A program made the position numbers and the translations under genes. Below the pieces are notes generated by a model. It searched no databases. It saw nothing but the letters and a program-made list of their open reading frames with translations, and was not told the origin of the DNA. Below are positions 1 to 7,756 of a stretch of 64,000 nucleotides of DNA, one piece after another (the first letter of the stretch is position 1; each line of letters begins with the position of its first letter). The stretch comes from Roseomonas populi. Lineage in GTDB: Bacteria > Pseudomonadota > Alphaproteobacteria > Acetobacterales > Acetobacteraceae. The stretch covers positions 372,001 to 436,000 of the forward strand of contig NZ_JANJOU010000002.1 of NCBI RefSeq assembly GCF_024594815.1. The letters run 5' to 3'.

Positions 1-1345
1 GCGGTTCCCCGAGGTGCCGCGCGTGGCGCTGACGGCCACCGCCGATGCCCGGACCGTGGACGACATCCGGGAGCGGCTCTCGCTGACGGACGCGCCCGTG
101 TTCCGCGGCAGCTTCGACCGGCCGAATATTCGCATCGAGGTGGCGCCGCGCGACAACGCCGCCGCCCAGATCGCCGCCTTCATGGACGAGGCCGATGACG
201 GGCGCGGTGCCGGCATCATTTACTGCCCCAGCCGCGCCGAGACGGAGCGCACCGCCGCCCGGCTGAAGCGCGACGGCTACGATGCCCTCCACTACCACGC
301 CGGGATGGACGCCGCCGACCGCCGCGCGGCGGAGCGCCGCTTCTCCTCCGGGGATCCCGTGGTGATGGCCGCCACCATCGCCTTCGGCATGGGCATCGAC
401 CGCCCGGACGTGCGCTGGGTGGCGCACCTGGCGCTGCCGGGCGGGCCGGAGAGCTGGTACCAGGAGATCGGCCGCGCCGGGCGCGACGGCGCCGCCGCCC
501 GCGCCCTGCTTCTCTACGGCGCAGAAGATATCGCGGTCGCCCGCCGCCGCATCGCGGAGAGCCCAGCCGCCGACACGCAGAAACGCCTGGACCACGAGCG
601 GCTGGACCGGCTGGTCGCCATCGTGGAGAGCGCCACCTGCCGCCGCCGCCTGCTGCTGCGCTGCTTCGGGGACGACCTACCTGAGGATTGCGGCAACTGC
701 GACGCCTGCCTCAACCCGCCCAAGCTGGTGGACGCGACGGAGGCGGCCCGCAAGCTGCTCTCCGCCGTGCATCGCACCGGCGGGCGCTTCGGGCTGGGCT
801 ATGTGGTGGACGTGCTGCGGGGCAAGCCGCTGGACCGGATCGTCTCCCTCGGACACGACAAGCTCTCGGTCTTCGGCATCGGCCGGGATGTGGCGGAGGG
901 CGCCTGGAAGAACATCGCGCGCCACCTGCTGGCGCATGGGGCGCTGGAGATGGCGAGCGACACGAGCCTGCCCATCTACCACGCCACTGAGGCCGCCCGC
1001 CCGATCCTGCGCGGCGAGCAGCCGGTCTTCCTCCAGGAGCGCGCCCTGCGCGAGGCCGCGCGCGCCTCCCGCCGTGGCAGAACCCGCGCCGCTCCCTCGG
1101 CCGTGCCCTTTACCGACGCCCCGATGGAGGCGGGCGTCTTTGACGCATTGCGCGCCTGGCGGAAGGAGGAGGCCACACGGCAGTCCGTGCCGGCCTACGT
1201 CATCTTCCCCGACCGCACCCTGGCCGAGATCGCCGCCCAGGGGCCGCGCACCCTGGACCAACTGGCCGAGGTGCATGGCGTGGGCGCCTCCAAGCTGGAC
1301 CGCTACGGGCTGGACGTGCTGCGGGTGCTGCGCGAGGCGGGGTAG
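1..1345 (+). CDS. recQ: ATP-dependent DNA helicase RecQ, 3' part
   Basis: 3'-5' superfamily 2 helicase acting in recombination and fork repair in the cytoplasm. The gene enters from the left edge; about 447 codons remain, so the N-terminal ATPase part with Walker A and the DEAH box lies outside the window (RecQ is usually about 600 residues). Visible in order: motif III (ALTATA), the second RecA-like domain with GIIYCPSR and the arginine-finger motif VI QEIGRAGRDG, the RecQ zinc-binding cysteines ending CGNCDAC, a winged-helix region, and a C-terminal HRDC domain over the last ~75 residues. The open frame continues upstream of the first GTG at 14, so that codon is internal. Confidence 0.97.
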   Translation, partial: RFPEVPRVALTATADARTVDDIRERLSLTDAPVFRGSFDRPNIRIEVAPRDNAAAQIAAFMDEADDGRGAGIIYCPSRAETERTAARLKRDGYDALHYHAGMDAADRRAAERRFSSGDPVVMAATIAFGMGIDRPDVRWVAHLALPGGPESWYQEIGRAGRDGAAARALLLYGAEDIAVARRRIAESPAADTQKRLDHERLDRLVAIVESATCRRRLLLRCFGDDLPEDCGNCDACLNPPKLVDATEAARKLLSAVHRTGGRFGLGYVVDVLRGKPLDRIVSLGHDKLSVFGIGRDVAEGAWKNIARHLLAHGALEMASDTSLPIYHATEAARPILRGEQPVFLQERALREAARASRRGRTRAAPSAVPFTDAPMEAGVFDALRAWRKEEATRQSVPAYVIFPDRTLAEIAAQGPRTLDQLAEVHGVGASKLDRYGLDVLRVLREAG

Positions 1346-1386
1346 GGGACTGCTGCCCTATGACGGCCTGTTAACGCGAATGGCGA

Positions 1387-1406
1387 TGAGAATTACTTGC
1401 ATCTCA
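1387..1406. promoter_or_regulatory. Putative iron-regulator box upstream of bfd
   Basis: TGAGAATTACTTGCATCTCA sits 57 bases before the bfd start, in an AT-richer island of a very GC-rich region. Its ends form an inverted repeat TGAGA/TCTCA. The core GAGAATTACTTGCA matches 11 of 14 positions of the site just upstream of bfr (1662-1675). Fur-family regulation of bfd and bfr is established in other proteobacteria. Assignment to Fur rather than Irr or another regulator is inference. Confidence 0.5.
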
Positions 1407-1463
1407 GGTCGCGTTTGGTAGAACCCCCTGGCTCGCAAGCGGCGAGGGGGAGCACTGCACGGC

Positions 1464-1670
1464 ATGTATGTCTGCATCTGCAATGGCCTGACCGACAAGC
1501 ACATCCAGTCCGCTATCGATTCCGGTGCCGAGCGCACCCGCGACGTCTATTCCGCCTGTAATTGCAGGGCCCAGTGCGGCACCTGCACCATGAGCATCCT
1601 GTGCATGCTGAGGGAGAGCCGGGGCGTGGATGAGAGTGCGCCGCAGGAGCCCGGCCCAATCGCGAATTAG
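1464..1670 (+). CDS. bfd: Bacterioferritin-associated ferredoxin
   Basis: A 68-residue [2Fe-2S] protein that donates electrons to bacterioferritin to release stored iron as Fe2+. The protein starts MYVCICNG with the CxC pair and has the second pair as CGTC near residue 37, the BFD-like [2Fe-2S] pattern. Length is typical. It is followed by bfr about 80 bases downstream, its expected partner. The stop codon TAG lies inside the second iron-box-like site. Nothing in the sequence looks damaged. Confidence 0.95.
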   Translation: MYVCICNGLTDKHIQSAIDSGAERTRDVYSACNCRAQCGTCTMSILCMLRESRGVDESAPQEPGPIAN

Positions 1671-1675
1671 TCGCA
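1662..1675. promoter_or_regulatory. Second iron-box-like site, upstream of bfr
   Basis: GCGAATTAGTCGCA contains the inverted repeat GCGA/TCGC and shares 11 of 14 positions with the core of the site upstream of bfd. It overlaps the bfd stop codon and lies 76 bases before the bfr start. This suggests bfr has its own iron-controlled promoter as well as possible read-through from bfd. A weak -35-like TTGACC follows at 1697-1702. The regulator is not determined by sequence alone. Confidence 0.5.
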
Positions 1676-1751
1676 AGGACTAATAAAAACAAAGACTTGA
1701 CCGGAAACTCGCAAGGTCGCATCTCGACTCCAGAAATTGGAGGCCCGAGCC

Positions 1752-2240
1752 ATGAGCGGCGACCCGAAGGTTATCGAGTACCTGAACATCCAGCTCACCA
1801 ACGAGCTGACGGCGATCAACCAGTACTTCCTGCACGCCCGCACCCTGAATCACTGGGGCGTCACGCGCCTGGGCAAGCACGAGTACGAGGAATCCATCGA
1901 GGAGATGCGCCACGCCGACTGGCTCATCAAGCGCATCCTCTTCCTCGACGGCCTGCCCAACGTTCAGCGCCTGAACCAGATCCTGATCGGCCAGTCCGTG
2001 AAGGAGATCCTGGAGTGCGACGAGCGGCTTGAGCAGAAGGCCATCGCCGATCTCAAGGAGGGCATCGCCCATTGCGAGGCGGTGCGCGACTACGTCTCCC
2101 GCGACCTTCTCATCAAGATCCTGGAGGATGAGGAGAAGCACCAGGACTTCCTGCACGCCCAGTTCACCCTGATCGGCAAGATCGGCGAGGAGCGGTACAC
2201 CCTTCTCAACTCCGATCCGGCGCCCGACCAGGAGCACTGA
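1752..2240 (+). CDS. bfr: Bacterioferritin
   Basis: Heme-containing 24-mer ferritin that oxidises and stores iron in the cytoplasm. With the ATG at 1752 (GGAGG ribosome site just upstream) the 162-residue protein keeps Escherichia coli-like numbering. Ferroxidase ligands E18, E51 and H54 and the heme ligand M52 (EEMRH) are in place, and EDEEKH near 127-130 supplies the remaining ligands. An in-frame TTG at 1737 would add five residues and break this numbering, so 1752 is preferred. The gene is paired with bfd. Confidence 0.97.
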   Translation: MSGDPKVIEYLNIQLTNELTAINQYFLHARTLNHWGVTRLGKHEYEESIEEMRHADWLIKRILFLDGLPNVQRLNQILIGQSVKEILECDERLEQKAIADLKEGIAHCEAVRDYVSRDLLIKILEDEEKHQDFLHAQFTLIGKIGEERYTLLNSDPAPDQEH

Positions 2241-2247
2241 CCCGGGC

Positions 2248-2266
2248 CGGGAGGCTCCGCCTCCCG
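2248..2266 (+). terminator. Hairpin after bfr
   Basis: Perfect 8-bp inverted repeat CGGGAGGC/GCCTCCCG with a 3-base loop, starting 7 bases after the bfr stop. No clear T-run follows, so it may be a weak or Rho-assisted terminator. It lies between the convergent bfr and ABC transporter genes. Confidence 0.5.
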
Positions 2267-2373
2267 ACTCCGCTGGCTGGCGCGCCGCGAGTTCCGCGGC
2301 AGCCGTCAGGAAAGTGAGCACTGGGACGCCGTGGGGTAGGGGGGTCTTCTCCCCCCCCTCCCTGGGGGCCCAC

Positions 2374-4101
2374 TCACGCCGGCACGAGCCGGTGCCCTTC
2401 CACCCGCACCACCCGGTCGTGATAGGCGGCCACCGCCGGCCGATGGGCGATCGAGACAATCGCCGTCCCCGGCAGCCGCTCCCGCAGCAGGGTATAGAGG
2501 TGCTGTTCCGCCTCCGCGTCTACACTGGCCGTGGCCTCGTCGAGGAAGAGCCAGGCCGGGCGGTGGAGCAGGGCTCGGGCTACGGCGAGGCGCTGCTGCT
2601 CGCCGCCGGACAGCACGCGGTCCCAGGCCGCCGTAATATCGAGTTGCGGGATGAGGCGGCCGAGGCCGACATCGGTGAGTGCATTGCGAAGGGCCGTGTC
2701 GTCGAACTCCGCCGCCGCGGCGGGGTAGGCCAGGCTGCGGCGCAGCGTTCCGATCGGCAGGTAGGGGCGCTGCGGCAGGAACAGGGCCGGCTTCCCCTCC
2801 GGCACGGCGATGCGGCCGCTACCGAATGGCCAGAGGCCGGCCAAGGCGCGAAAGAGCGTGGACTTGCCGCTGCCCGAGGGGCCGGTGACGAGCACCGCCT
2901 CCCCCGGCGCGACGGAGAGCGCGGCGTCCTTCAGCAGCTCGCGGCCATCCGGCAGGTGCAGTTCCAGCGCGGTCGCCTCCAGCCCGGCTCCCGCGGTGGC
3001 CATGGACGGGCCGCTATGGACTGTGGCCTCCGCCTCCGCGATCGCTGCCTCGAAGCCGGTGAGGCGCTGCACGGTCGCGCGCCAGGCGGCCAGATCCGTG
3101 TAGTTGCTGACGAACCAGGATAGCGATTCCTGGACCGACCCGAAGGCCGACGACGTCTGGATCAGAGCGCCCAGTGGGATGCGTCCGGCAAAGAAGTTCG
3201 GAGCCGCCACGACGAGCGGGAAGATGCTCGCCACCTGGGAGAAGCCGGCGGTGAAGAAGGAGACGTGCTTCGTCGCGGTCATGATGGCCCGCCAGTTTCC
3301 GATCACGGCCCCGAAGCGGTCGTAGAGCCCCCGCCGCTCCTCGTCCTCGCCGCGGTACAGCGCGATGCCCTCGACGTTCTCCCTCACGCGGACCAGGGCG
3401 TAGCGGAAATCCGCCTCCACCTTCTCCTGCAGGAAGTTGAGCGGGATCAGCTTGCGGCCGATCAGGTGCGTGATCCAGGTCCCGATCAGCGAGTAGGCGA
3501 GCGCGACCCAGACGAGGTAGCCCGGGATCTGCACGCCGAAGACAGTGATGCCGTCCGAGAGGTTCCAGAGCACGACGATGAAGGAAAGCAGGGTAACCAC
3601 CGCCCGCATCAGGCCGAGGCCGAGGGTGAGGTTGCTCTCCACGAAGAGCCGCGCATCGTCCGAGATGCGCTGGTCCGGGTTGTCCGCCCCGCTGTCGCGG
3701 ATGGAGAGCCGATAATAGGCGCGGTGGCCCATCCAGCGGCGCAGCAGGTCGTTCGTAAGCCAGGTGCGCCAGCGGATCTGCAGCGCCTGCTTCAGGTAGA
3801 GCGCATAAACCGCGACGAGGATGTAGAGCGTCGCGATGATGCTGAACCCCGGCATGAAGGCGAAGTCATCAGTTGGCGCGCCGAGCAGGAGGAGGTGGAT
3901 GAAGCTCTCCCAGTCCTTCGTCTCCAGCGTGTTGTAGAAGCCGCGCTGCCAGTAGGTGAGGATCACGTTCATCGCCACCAGCGCGAGGTTGAGCACCACG
4001 ACGACGGCCAGGAGCCCGCGCGCGGCCCAGCGATGTTCCCCGTTCCAGAAGGGGCGGGAGAGGGCCCAGGCATCGCCTAGGGCAGCAAGGGTGTGGCGCA
4101 T
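2374..4101 (-). CDS. ABC transporter, fused permease/ATPase (YddA/SbmA-BacA-like)
   Basis: 575-residue half-transporter. The N-terminal ~330 residues hold several membrane segments (clear ones near 27-47, 85-105 and 160-185) of the SbmA/BacA-like type. The ATPase has Walker A GPSGSGKST at about 407-415, signature LSGGEQQ near 497, and Walker B WLFLDEATAS near 517. The family (COG4178) includes YddA and peptide/vitamin B12-type importers; some relatives lack the ATPase, and this one has it. Substrate cannot be read from sequence. The gene follows a small DUF3253 gene on the same strand, 57 bases away. Confidence 0.9.
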   Translation of the reverse strand: MRHTLAALGDAWALSRPFWNGEHRWAARGLLAVVVVLNLALVAMNVILTYWQRGFYNTLETKDWESFIHLLLLGAPTDDFAFMPGFSIIATLYILVAVYALYLKQALQIRWRTWLTNDLLRRWMGHRAYYRLSIRDSGADNPDQRISDDARLFVESNLTLGLGLMRAVVTLLSFIVVLWNLSDGITVFGVQIPGYLVWVALAYSLIGTWITHLIGRKLIPLNFLQEKVEADFRYALVRVRENVEGIALYRGEDEERRGLYDRFGAVIGNWRAIMTATKHVSFFTAGFSQVASIFPLVVAAPNFFAGRIPLGALIQTSSAFGSVQESLSWFVSNYTDLAAWRATVQRLTGFEAAIAEAEATVHSGPSMATAGAGLEATALELHLPDGRELLKDAALSVAPGEAVLVTGPSGSGKSTLFRALAGLWPFGSGRIAVPEGKPALFLPQRPYLPIGTLRRSLAYPAAAAEFDDTALRNALTDVGLGRLIPQLDITAAWDRVLSGGEQQRLAVARALLHRPAWLFLDEATASVDAEAEQHLYTLLRERLPGTAIVSIAHRPAVAAYHDRVVRVEGHRLVPA

Positions 4102-4158
4102 GCGCGGAGGATCCGGCCAGGGTTTCGGCCGGTGAGTGTCGTCCAGCGCCGTGCCGGG

Positions 4159-4434
4159 TCAATCCGGCGCGGCGCTCGTTCCGGGAAGACGCAGGCGGAG
4201 GACGCCGCGCATCGCCTCGGGCTCGGCAGGCTTGCCCTTCCGCAGCACCTCGAGCTTCCCTTCCGCCGCAAGGGCCATGGCGGCCTTGCGAACCGGGCCG
4301 AGCAGCGGCTGCCATGCCTCGGGCGCCAGGGCGCGCGCGACGTCGTTGGGCGAGATGCTGCGCCCCGGTCCGCAGGCCGTGACCTGCCGGAGGATCTCGG
4401 CCTGAAGGGCAGTGGGGTCTGGCCGTGCGGTCAT
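4159..4434 (-). CDS. DUF3253 domain protein
   Basis: 91-residue soluble protein resembling the DUF3253 family, predicted to fold as a small winged helix. A region around SISPNDVARAL is followed by the conserved W at position 41 and a basic KAAMALAAEGKLEVLRKGK stretch typical of a winged-helix wing. No function is established for the family. It lies upstream of the ABC transporter gene with a 57-base gap, and downstream of the ompA terminator at 4461-4496, so it probably has its own promoter. Confidence 0.75.
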   Translation of the reverse strand: MTARPDPTALQAEILRQVTACGPGRSISPNDVARALAPEAWQPLLGPVRKAAMALAAEGKLEVLRKGKPAEPEAMRGVLRLRLPGTSAAPD

Positions 4435-4460
4435 CCCCGAGGGTTAGGCCGGAATGCCCC

Positions 4461-4496
4461 GCAAAAGAAAGGGGCGGGACCTTCCGGTCCCGCCCC
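4461..4496 (-). terminator. Intrinsic terminator of ompA copy 1
   Basis: An 11-bp perfect stem GGGGCGGGACC/GGTCCCGCCCC with a 4-base loop at 4471-4496. On the minus strand it is followed by a T-rich tract (TTTCTTTT). This is a textbook Rho-independent terminator 30 bases after the ompA stop. The same hairpin recurs at 5842-5867. Confidence 0.9.
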
Positions 4497-4865
4497 CTCT
4501 CATGTCCCGTGACGGGATCGGGCTGCTTAGCGCAGCACGATCTCGACGCGGCGGTTCTGCGGCTCGCGCACGCCGTCGGCGGTCGGGACCAGCGGGCGGC
4601 TCTCGCCGAAGGCCTGGATCGACATGGCCGAACGCGGCACGCCACGGCGCGTCAGCTCGGCAGCGACGGCCTCGGCGCGGCGCATGGAGAGGCGCTGGTT
4701 GTACTGCGGCGTACCGGAGCGGTCGGCGTGGCCGGCCACCTCGATGCGGGTCGTGCCCGTGGAGGACACGGCCTGCGCGGCCTCGGAGATGATCTGGCGG
4801 GCACGGTCCGTCAGGTCGGCGCGGTCAAAGTCGAAGAACACCAGGTAGGTGCGGGCCGGGGCCGG
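4469..4865. repeat. 397-bp direct repeat, copy A (ompA 3' end plus terminator)
   Basis: By direct alignment this copy matches 5840-6236 over 397 bases at a constant offset of 1371. The only two differences are at 4713 and 4803, both synonymous. The repeat spans the terminator and the OmpA C-terminal domain coding region. Identity breaks off sharply outside these limits, at the proline/alanine-rich linker on one side and just past the terminator on the other. Confidence 0.97.
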
Positions 4866-5672
4866 CGCGGCCGCCGGGGCGGGCGCGACGATCGGGGCCG
4901 GCGCCGGGCGCGGCTGGTTGAAAGCGTAGCGCAGGCCCAGCATCACCGAGTGGTTCTCGGCCTCGTCGGCCTTGAAGGTGCCGCGCGCGATGGTCGCGCC
5001 CGCCGGGTTCGTGATCCGGCCCTCAAGGCGCGGCGAGAGCGTGCCCATGTAGCGGTACTCGAGCGTCGTGGTCAGGCCCGGCACGGCGGAGATCGGGAAG
5101 GCGAGGCCCGCGATGCCCTGGTAGGCGAAGCGGCCATCCGTGTCGTCGATGCGGATGGTGCTGCCGCCGGCCTGGGCGCGGGTGGCGCGCACGCCGTCAT
5201 ACTCCGTCCAGATGTAGCCGGCGCCGGCGCCGATGTAGGGCTGCACGGGCAGGCCGGGGAAGGCGAAGTCGTAGAAGACGTTGCCCATCACGCCGTACTG
5301 GCGGATGTCGCCGTCGATGCGGTTGAAGGCGCTGGTGCGGCCGGGGCCGCCGAAGCCGCCGAACTTGTCGACGTTGTTCTCGCGGTAGTTGCCCTCAACC
5401 TCAGCGCGGACGCCGTTGCCGAAGCCCCAGCCCAGCGACAGGGCGCCAACCCAGCCCGTGTTCTGGCGGGACTCACCGTAGGAGGTGGTGGGCAGGCTGT
5501 TGAAGTAGCCGCGGTTGCCGCCACGGCCTTCAAGGGTGCGATCCATCAGCCAGTTCGCGCCGCCACCGCCAGCGATGTAGAGGCCGGTGACAGGCGGGGC
5601 GCCGGTCTGGGCCATGGCAGAGGCCGGCACGGCGAGGATGGTGGCGGCCAGAAGGGCCTTACGGAACGACAT
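4527..5672 (-). CDS. OmpA-family outer membrane protein, copy 1
   Basis: 381-residue protein. The signal peptide ends near AMAQ (residue 22). It continues as an Omp_b-brl-type 8-stranded barrel (about 25-250), a Pro/Ala-rich linker, and an OmpA peptidoglycan-binding domain (about 272-381) with FDFDRADLT and the NRRVEIVLR end. It should anchor the outer membrane to the cell wall. The ATG at 5672 is chosen because it opens the signal peptide; the frame extends 15 codons upstream without signal-like sequence. The last ~108 residues are identical to those of the neighbouring paralogue, while the barrels are clearly divergent. Confidence 0.93.
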   Translation of the reverse strand: MSFRKALLAATILAVPASAMAQTGAPPVTGLYIAGGGGANWLMDRTLEGRGGNRGYFNSLPTTSYGESRQNTGWVGALSLGWGFGNGVRAEVEGNYRENNVDKFGGFGGPGRTSAFNRIDGDIRQYGVMGNVFYDFAFPGLPVQPYIGAGAGYIWTEYDGVRATRAQAGGSTIRIDDTDGRFAYQGIAGLAFPISAVPGLTTTLEYRYMGTLSPRLEGRITNPAGATIARGTFKADEAENHSVMLGLRYAFNQPRPAPAPIVAPAPAAAPAPARTYLVFFDFDRADLTDRARQIISEAAQAVSSTGTTRIEVAGHADRSGTPQYNQRLSMRRAEAVAAELTRRGVPRSAMSIQAFGESRPLVPTADGVREPQNRRVEIVLR

Positions 5673-5782
5673 AACTTCATCCTTCGTATGGTGGCGGGCC
5701 GCGATCAGGTGCGGCACGTCAGGAAGGCGAAATGCGCCCGGCGGTTTGGGGTCTCAACACACAGCCACGTCAGAAGGTCGGA

Positions 5783-5802
5783 CTGTGGCGCGCAAGCCAC
5801 AG
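5783..5802 (-). promoter_or_regulatory. Inverted repeat CTGTGG-N8-CCACAG upstream of ompA copy 1
   Basis: CTGTGGCGCGCAAGCCACAG, 110 bases before the ompA copy 1 start. The same arms with the same 8-base spacer, also starting CG, occur 112 bases before the second ompA (7141-7160). Right beside it at 5807-5821 is another palindrome, GTTAAG-CTT-CTTAAC. The conserved place and geometry suggest an operator or a leader-RNA hairpin; which one is not known. Confidence 0.5.
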
Positions 5803-5831
5803 CTTTGTTAAGCTTCTTAACTGGACCTCGC

Positions 5832-5867
5832 CAAAGAAGAAGGGGCGGGACCTTCCGGTCCCGCCCC
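5832..5867 (-). terminator. Intrinsic terminator of ompA copy 2
   Basis: Same hairpin as at 4471-4496: 11-bp GC stem with a 4-base loop at 5842-5867, followed on the minus strand by TTCTTCTTT. It separates the two ompA genes into distinct transcripts, supporting separate promoters for each. Confidence 0.9.
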
Positions 5868-6236
5868 CTCTCATGTCCCGTGACGGGATCGGGCTGCTTA
5901 GCGCAGCACGATCTCGACGCGGCGGTTCTGCGGCTCGCGCACGCCGTCGGCGGTCGGGACCAGCGGGCGGCTCTCGCCGAAGGCCTGGATCGACATGGCC
6001 GAACGCGGCACGCCACGGCGCGTCAGCTCGGCAGCGACGGCCTCGGCGCGGCGCATGGAGAGGCGCTGGTTGTACTGCGGCGTGCCGGAGCGGTCGGCGT
6101 GGCCGGCCACCTCGATGCGGGTCGTGCCCGTGGAGGACACGGCCTGCGCGGCCTCGGAGATGATCTGGCGGGCGCGGTCCGTCAGGTCGGCGCGGTCAAA
6201 GTCGAAGAACACCAGGTAGGTGCGGGCCGGGGCCGG
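5840..6236. repeat. 397-bp direct repeat, copy B (ompA 3' end plus terminator)
   Basis: Partner of the repeat at 4469-4865, 395 of 397 bases identical. It covers the terminator and the OmpA C-terminal domain of the second gene and ends at the Pro/Ala linker, where the two genes become different. Confidence 0.97.
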
Positions 6237-7028
6237 AGCCGCGGCGGGAGCCTGGGCAGCGACGGGGGCGGGAACCGGGCGCGGCTGGTTGAACGCGTAG
6301 CGCAGGCCCAGCATGGCGCTGTGGTTGAAGTTCTCGAAGCTGCCGCTGGCGCGCGTGACGGCGCCGGTGATCGTCTGGCGCTGGGTGCCGCTGATCTCAG
6401 GCTTCGTCGTGCCGAAGAAGCGGTACTCGGCCGTCAGGCTCAGGCCGGGCACACCCAGCGGGAAGGAGGCGCCGGCGATGCCCTGGAAGGCGAAGACGTC
6501 GTCCTCACCGTCGGAGCCCACGACCTGCGAGCGGGTCGGGCGGAAATCGGCCCGGACATTGTCCACGTTCACGTGCGACCAGCCGATGCCGCCGCCGATG
6601 TACGGCGTGAAGATCGGGTTGGCCCAGCCGAACATCCGGAGGTCCATGTCGTAGATCACGTTCGCCATGGCGCCCGCCTGCCAGACCTTGCCGTCGTTGC
6701 GGCGGCTGGAAAGGCCGGCGGCGTAGATGCCGTGCAGGTCGTTCTCGCGGTAGAAGCCCTCGACCTCGGCGCGGATGCCGTTGCCGAAGCCCCAGCCGAT
6801 GGAGGCGGCGCCGACCCAGCCGTTCTCCCAGTTGAGCTCGGTCTTGGGGGAGATGCCAGCGGCCAGCGCGGAGGCGCGTGCGTTGCCGCGCAGCGAGTCC
6901 TCGGTGCCCTGCAGATAGTTATAGCCGCCGCCAGCGCCGATATAGAGGCCGGTGATGGGCTGCGCCTGCGCCGCGAGCGGCAGAGCGAACATGGTCGTCG
7001 CCAGGAGGGCGGAACGGAGGCGGGGCAT
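5898..7028 (-). CDS. OmpA-family outer membrane protein, copy 2
   Basis: 376-residue paralogue of the gene at 4527-5672. Signal peptide MPRLRSALLATTMFALPLAAQAQ, then a YNYLQGTEDS-type barrel (about 28-250), linker, and the OmpA domain with FDFDRADLT. The C-terminal ~108 residues are identical to copy 1. The barrel shares only the general plan (GLYIGAGGG, WGFGNGIRAEVEG, LGLRYAFNQPRP). The start at 7028 opens the signal peptide. The two proteins probably sit in the same membrane/peptidoglycan position but show different surface loops. Confidence 0.93.
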   Translation of the reverse strand: MPRLRSALLATTMFALPLAAQAQPITGLYIGAGGGYNYLQGTEDSLRGNARASALAAGISPKTELNWENGWVGAASIGWGFGNGIRAEVEGFYRENDLHGIYAAGLSSRRNDGKVWQAGAMANVIYDMDLRMFGWANPIFTPYIGGGIGWSHVNVDNVRADFRPTRSQVVGSDGEDDVFAFQGIAGASFPLGVPGLSLTAEYRFFGTTKPEISGTQRQTITGAVTRASGSFENFNHSAMLGLRYAFNQPRPVPAPVAAQAPAAAPAPARTYLVFFDFDRADLTDRARQIISEAAQAVSSTGTTRIEVAGHADRSGTPQYNQRLSMRRAEAVAAELTRRGVPRSAMSIQAFGESRPLVPTADGVREPQNRRVEIVLR

Positions 7029-7130
7029 CAGGGCTGATTTCCTTAAAGAGGATGGGGACGCCGTTGGCGCGGCGTTTCATGCCATGATGATGCACCGCAC
7101 CAGAGGCGGCTTCATCCCCTGTTGTGCAAC

Positions 7131-7167
7131 ATGAAAATCACTGTGGCGAAGACACCACAGTTTTCAT
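7131..7167 (-). promoter_or_regulatory. Extended palindrome upstream of ompA copy 2
   Basis: Core CTGTGG-N8-CCACAG at 7141-7160 matches the element upstream of ompA copy 1. Here it is flanked by ATGAAAA (7131-7137) and TTTTCAT (7161-7167), which also pair, leaving a 3-base bulge. It starts 112 bases before the ompA start and only 11 bases after the DUF924 stop. It could also act as the DUF924 terminator, but the match to the other ompA leader favours an ompA role. Confidence 0.5.
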
Positions 7168-7177
7168 CACGGACACG

Positions 7178-7756
7178 CTAGAATCCACCACCGGAGGCGA
7201 CGAAAGCCTCCTCTTCAGCGCCGCTGGCGCGGCCCAACACGGCATTTCGGTGGGGAAATCGGCCGAATCGCGCGATCACTGCGCGATGACGCCAAGCGTA
7301 ATCGATGACGCCACCCGGCGCCGCGGCTCTCGAGTCGTCGCGTAAGCCCTCGAACAGCGCGACGGAGAGGTCCTGGTCCGCCATCGCCTCCGAATGCTCG
7401 AACGGCAGATAGAGGAAGATCCGCTGCATGGCCGGCAGGCGGAGGTCGTGCCGCCGGCGCAGCACTGCTTCCCGCGCAACCTCCCGCGCCCTCGCATCGG
7501 CCGCGAAGGCCAGGGGGGAGCCGCGATTTAAGTTGCGCGGGAGCTGGTCGAGCAGCAGGCAGAGTGCGACCGCCCCCTCCGGCGTCTCGGCCAAGTCCGC
7601 GTGCCCACCCCTGGCAGCTTCTGCGGCCGCCGCGCCGAAGCGCTCGCGCAGCACGGCGTCGAAAGCCGGGTCCTTACGGAACCAGGCTTCCCGGTACAGG
7701 TCGGGCTCGCCGCCGAACCAGAACTCCAGCAGTCCGGCCCGCACCGAATCACTCAC
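7178..7756 (-). CDS. DUF924 family protein
   Basis: 192-residue all-helical soluble protein with the DUF924 landmarks: LLEFWFGG at the start, WFRKDPAFDAVLRERF, LLLDQLPRN, and FLYLPFEHSE. The fold is tetratricopeptide-like and the function is not established. Its start overlaps the stop of the upstream FAD/Fe-S dehydrogenase gene by 4 bases (ATGA), so the two are translationally coupled, but no functional link is known. Confidence 0.9.
   Translation of the reverse strand: MSDSVRAGLLEFWFGGEPDLYREAWFRKDPAFDAVLRERFGAAAAEAARGGHADLAETPEGAVALCLLLDQLPRNLNRGSPLAFAADARAREVAREAVLRRRHDLRLPAMQRIFLYLPFEHSEAMADQDLSVALFEGLRDDSRAAAPGGVIDYAWRHRAVIARFGRFPHRNAVLGRASGAEEEAFVASGGGF

Noticed and set aside
4425-7037. 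Long plus-strand open frame across both ompA genes
   Set aside because: It crosses two perfect terminators and contains a repeated block simply because the ompA 3' ends are repeated. The minus strand holds the real genes.
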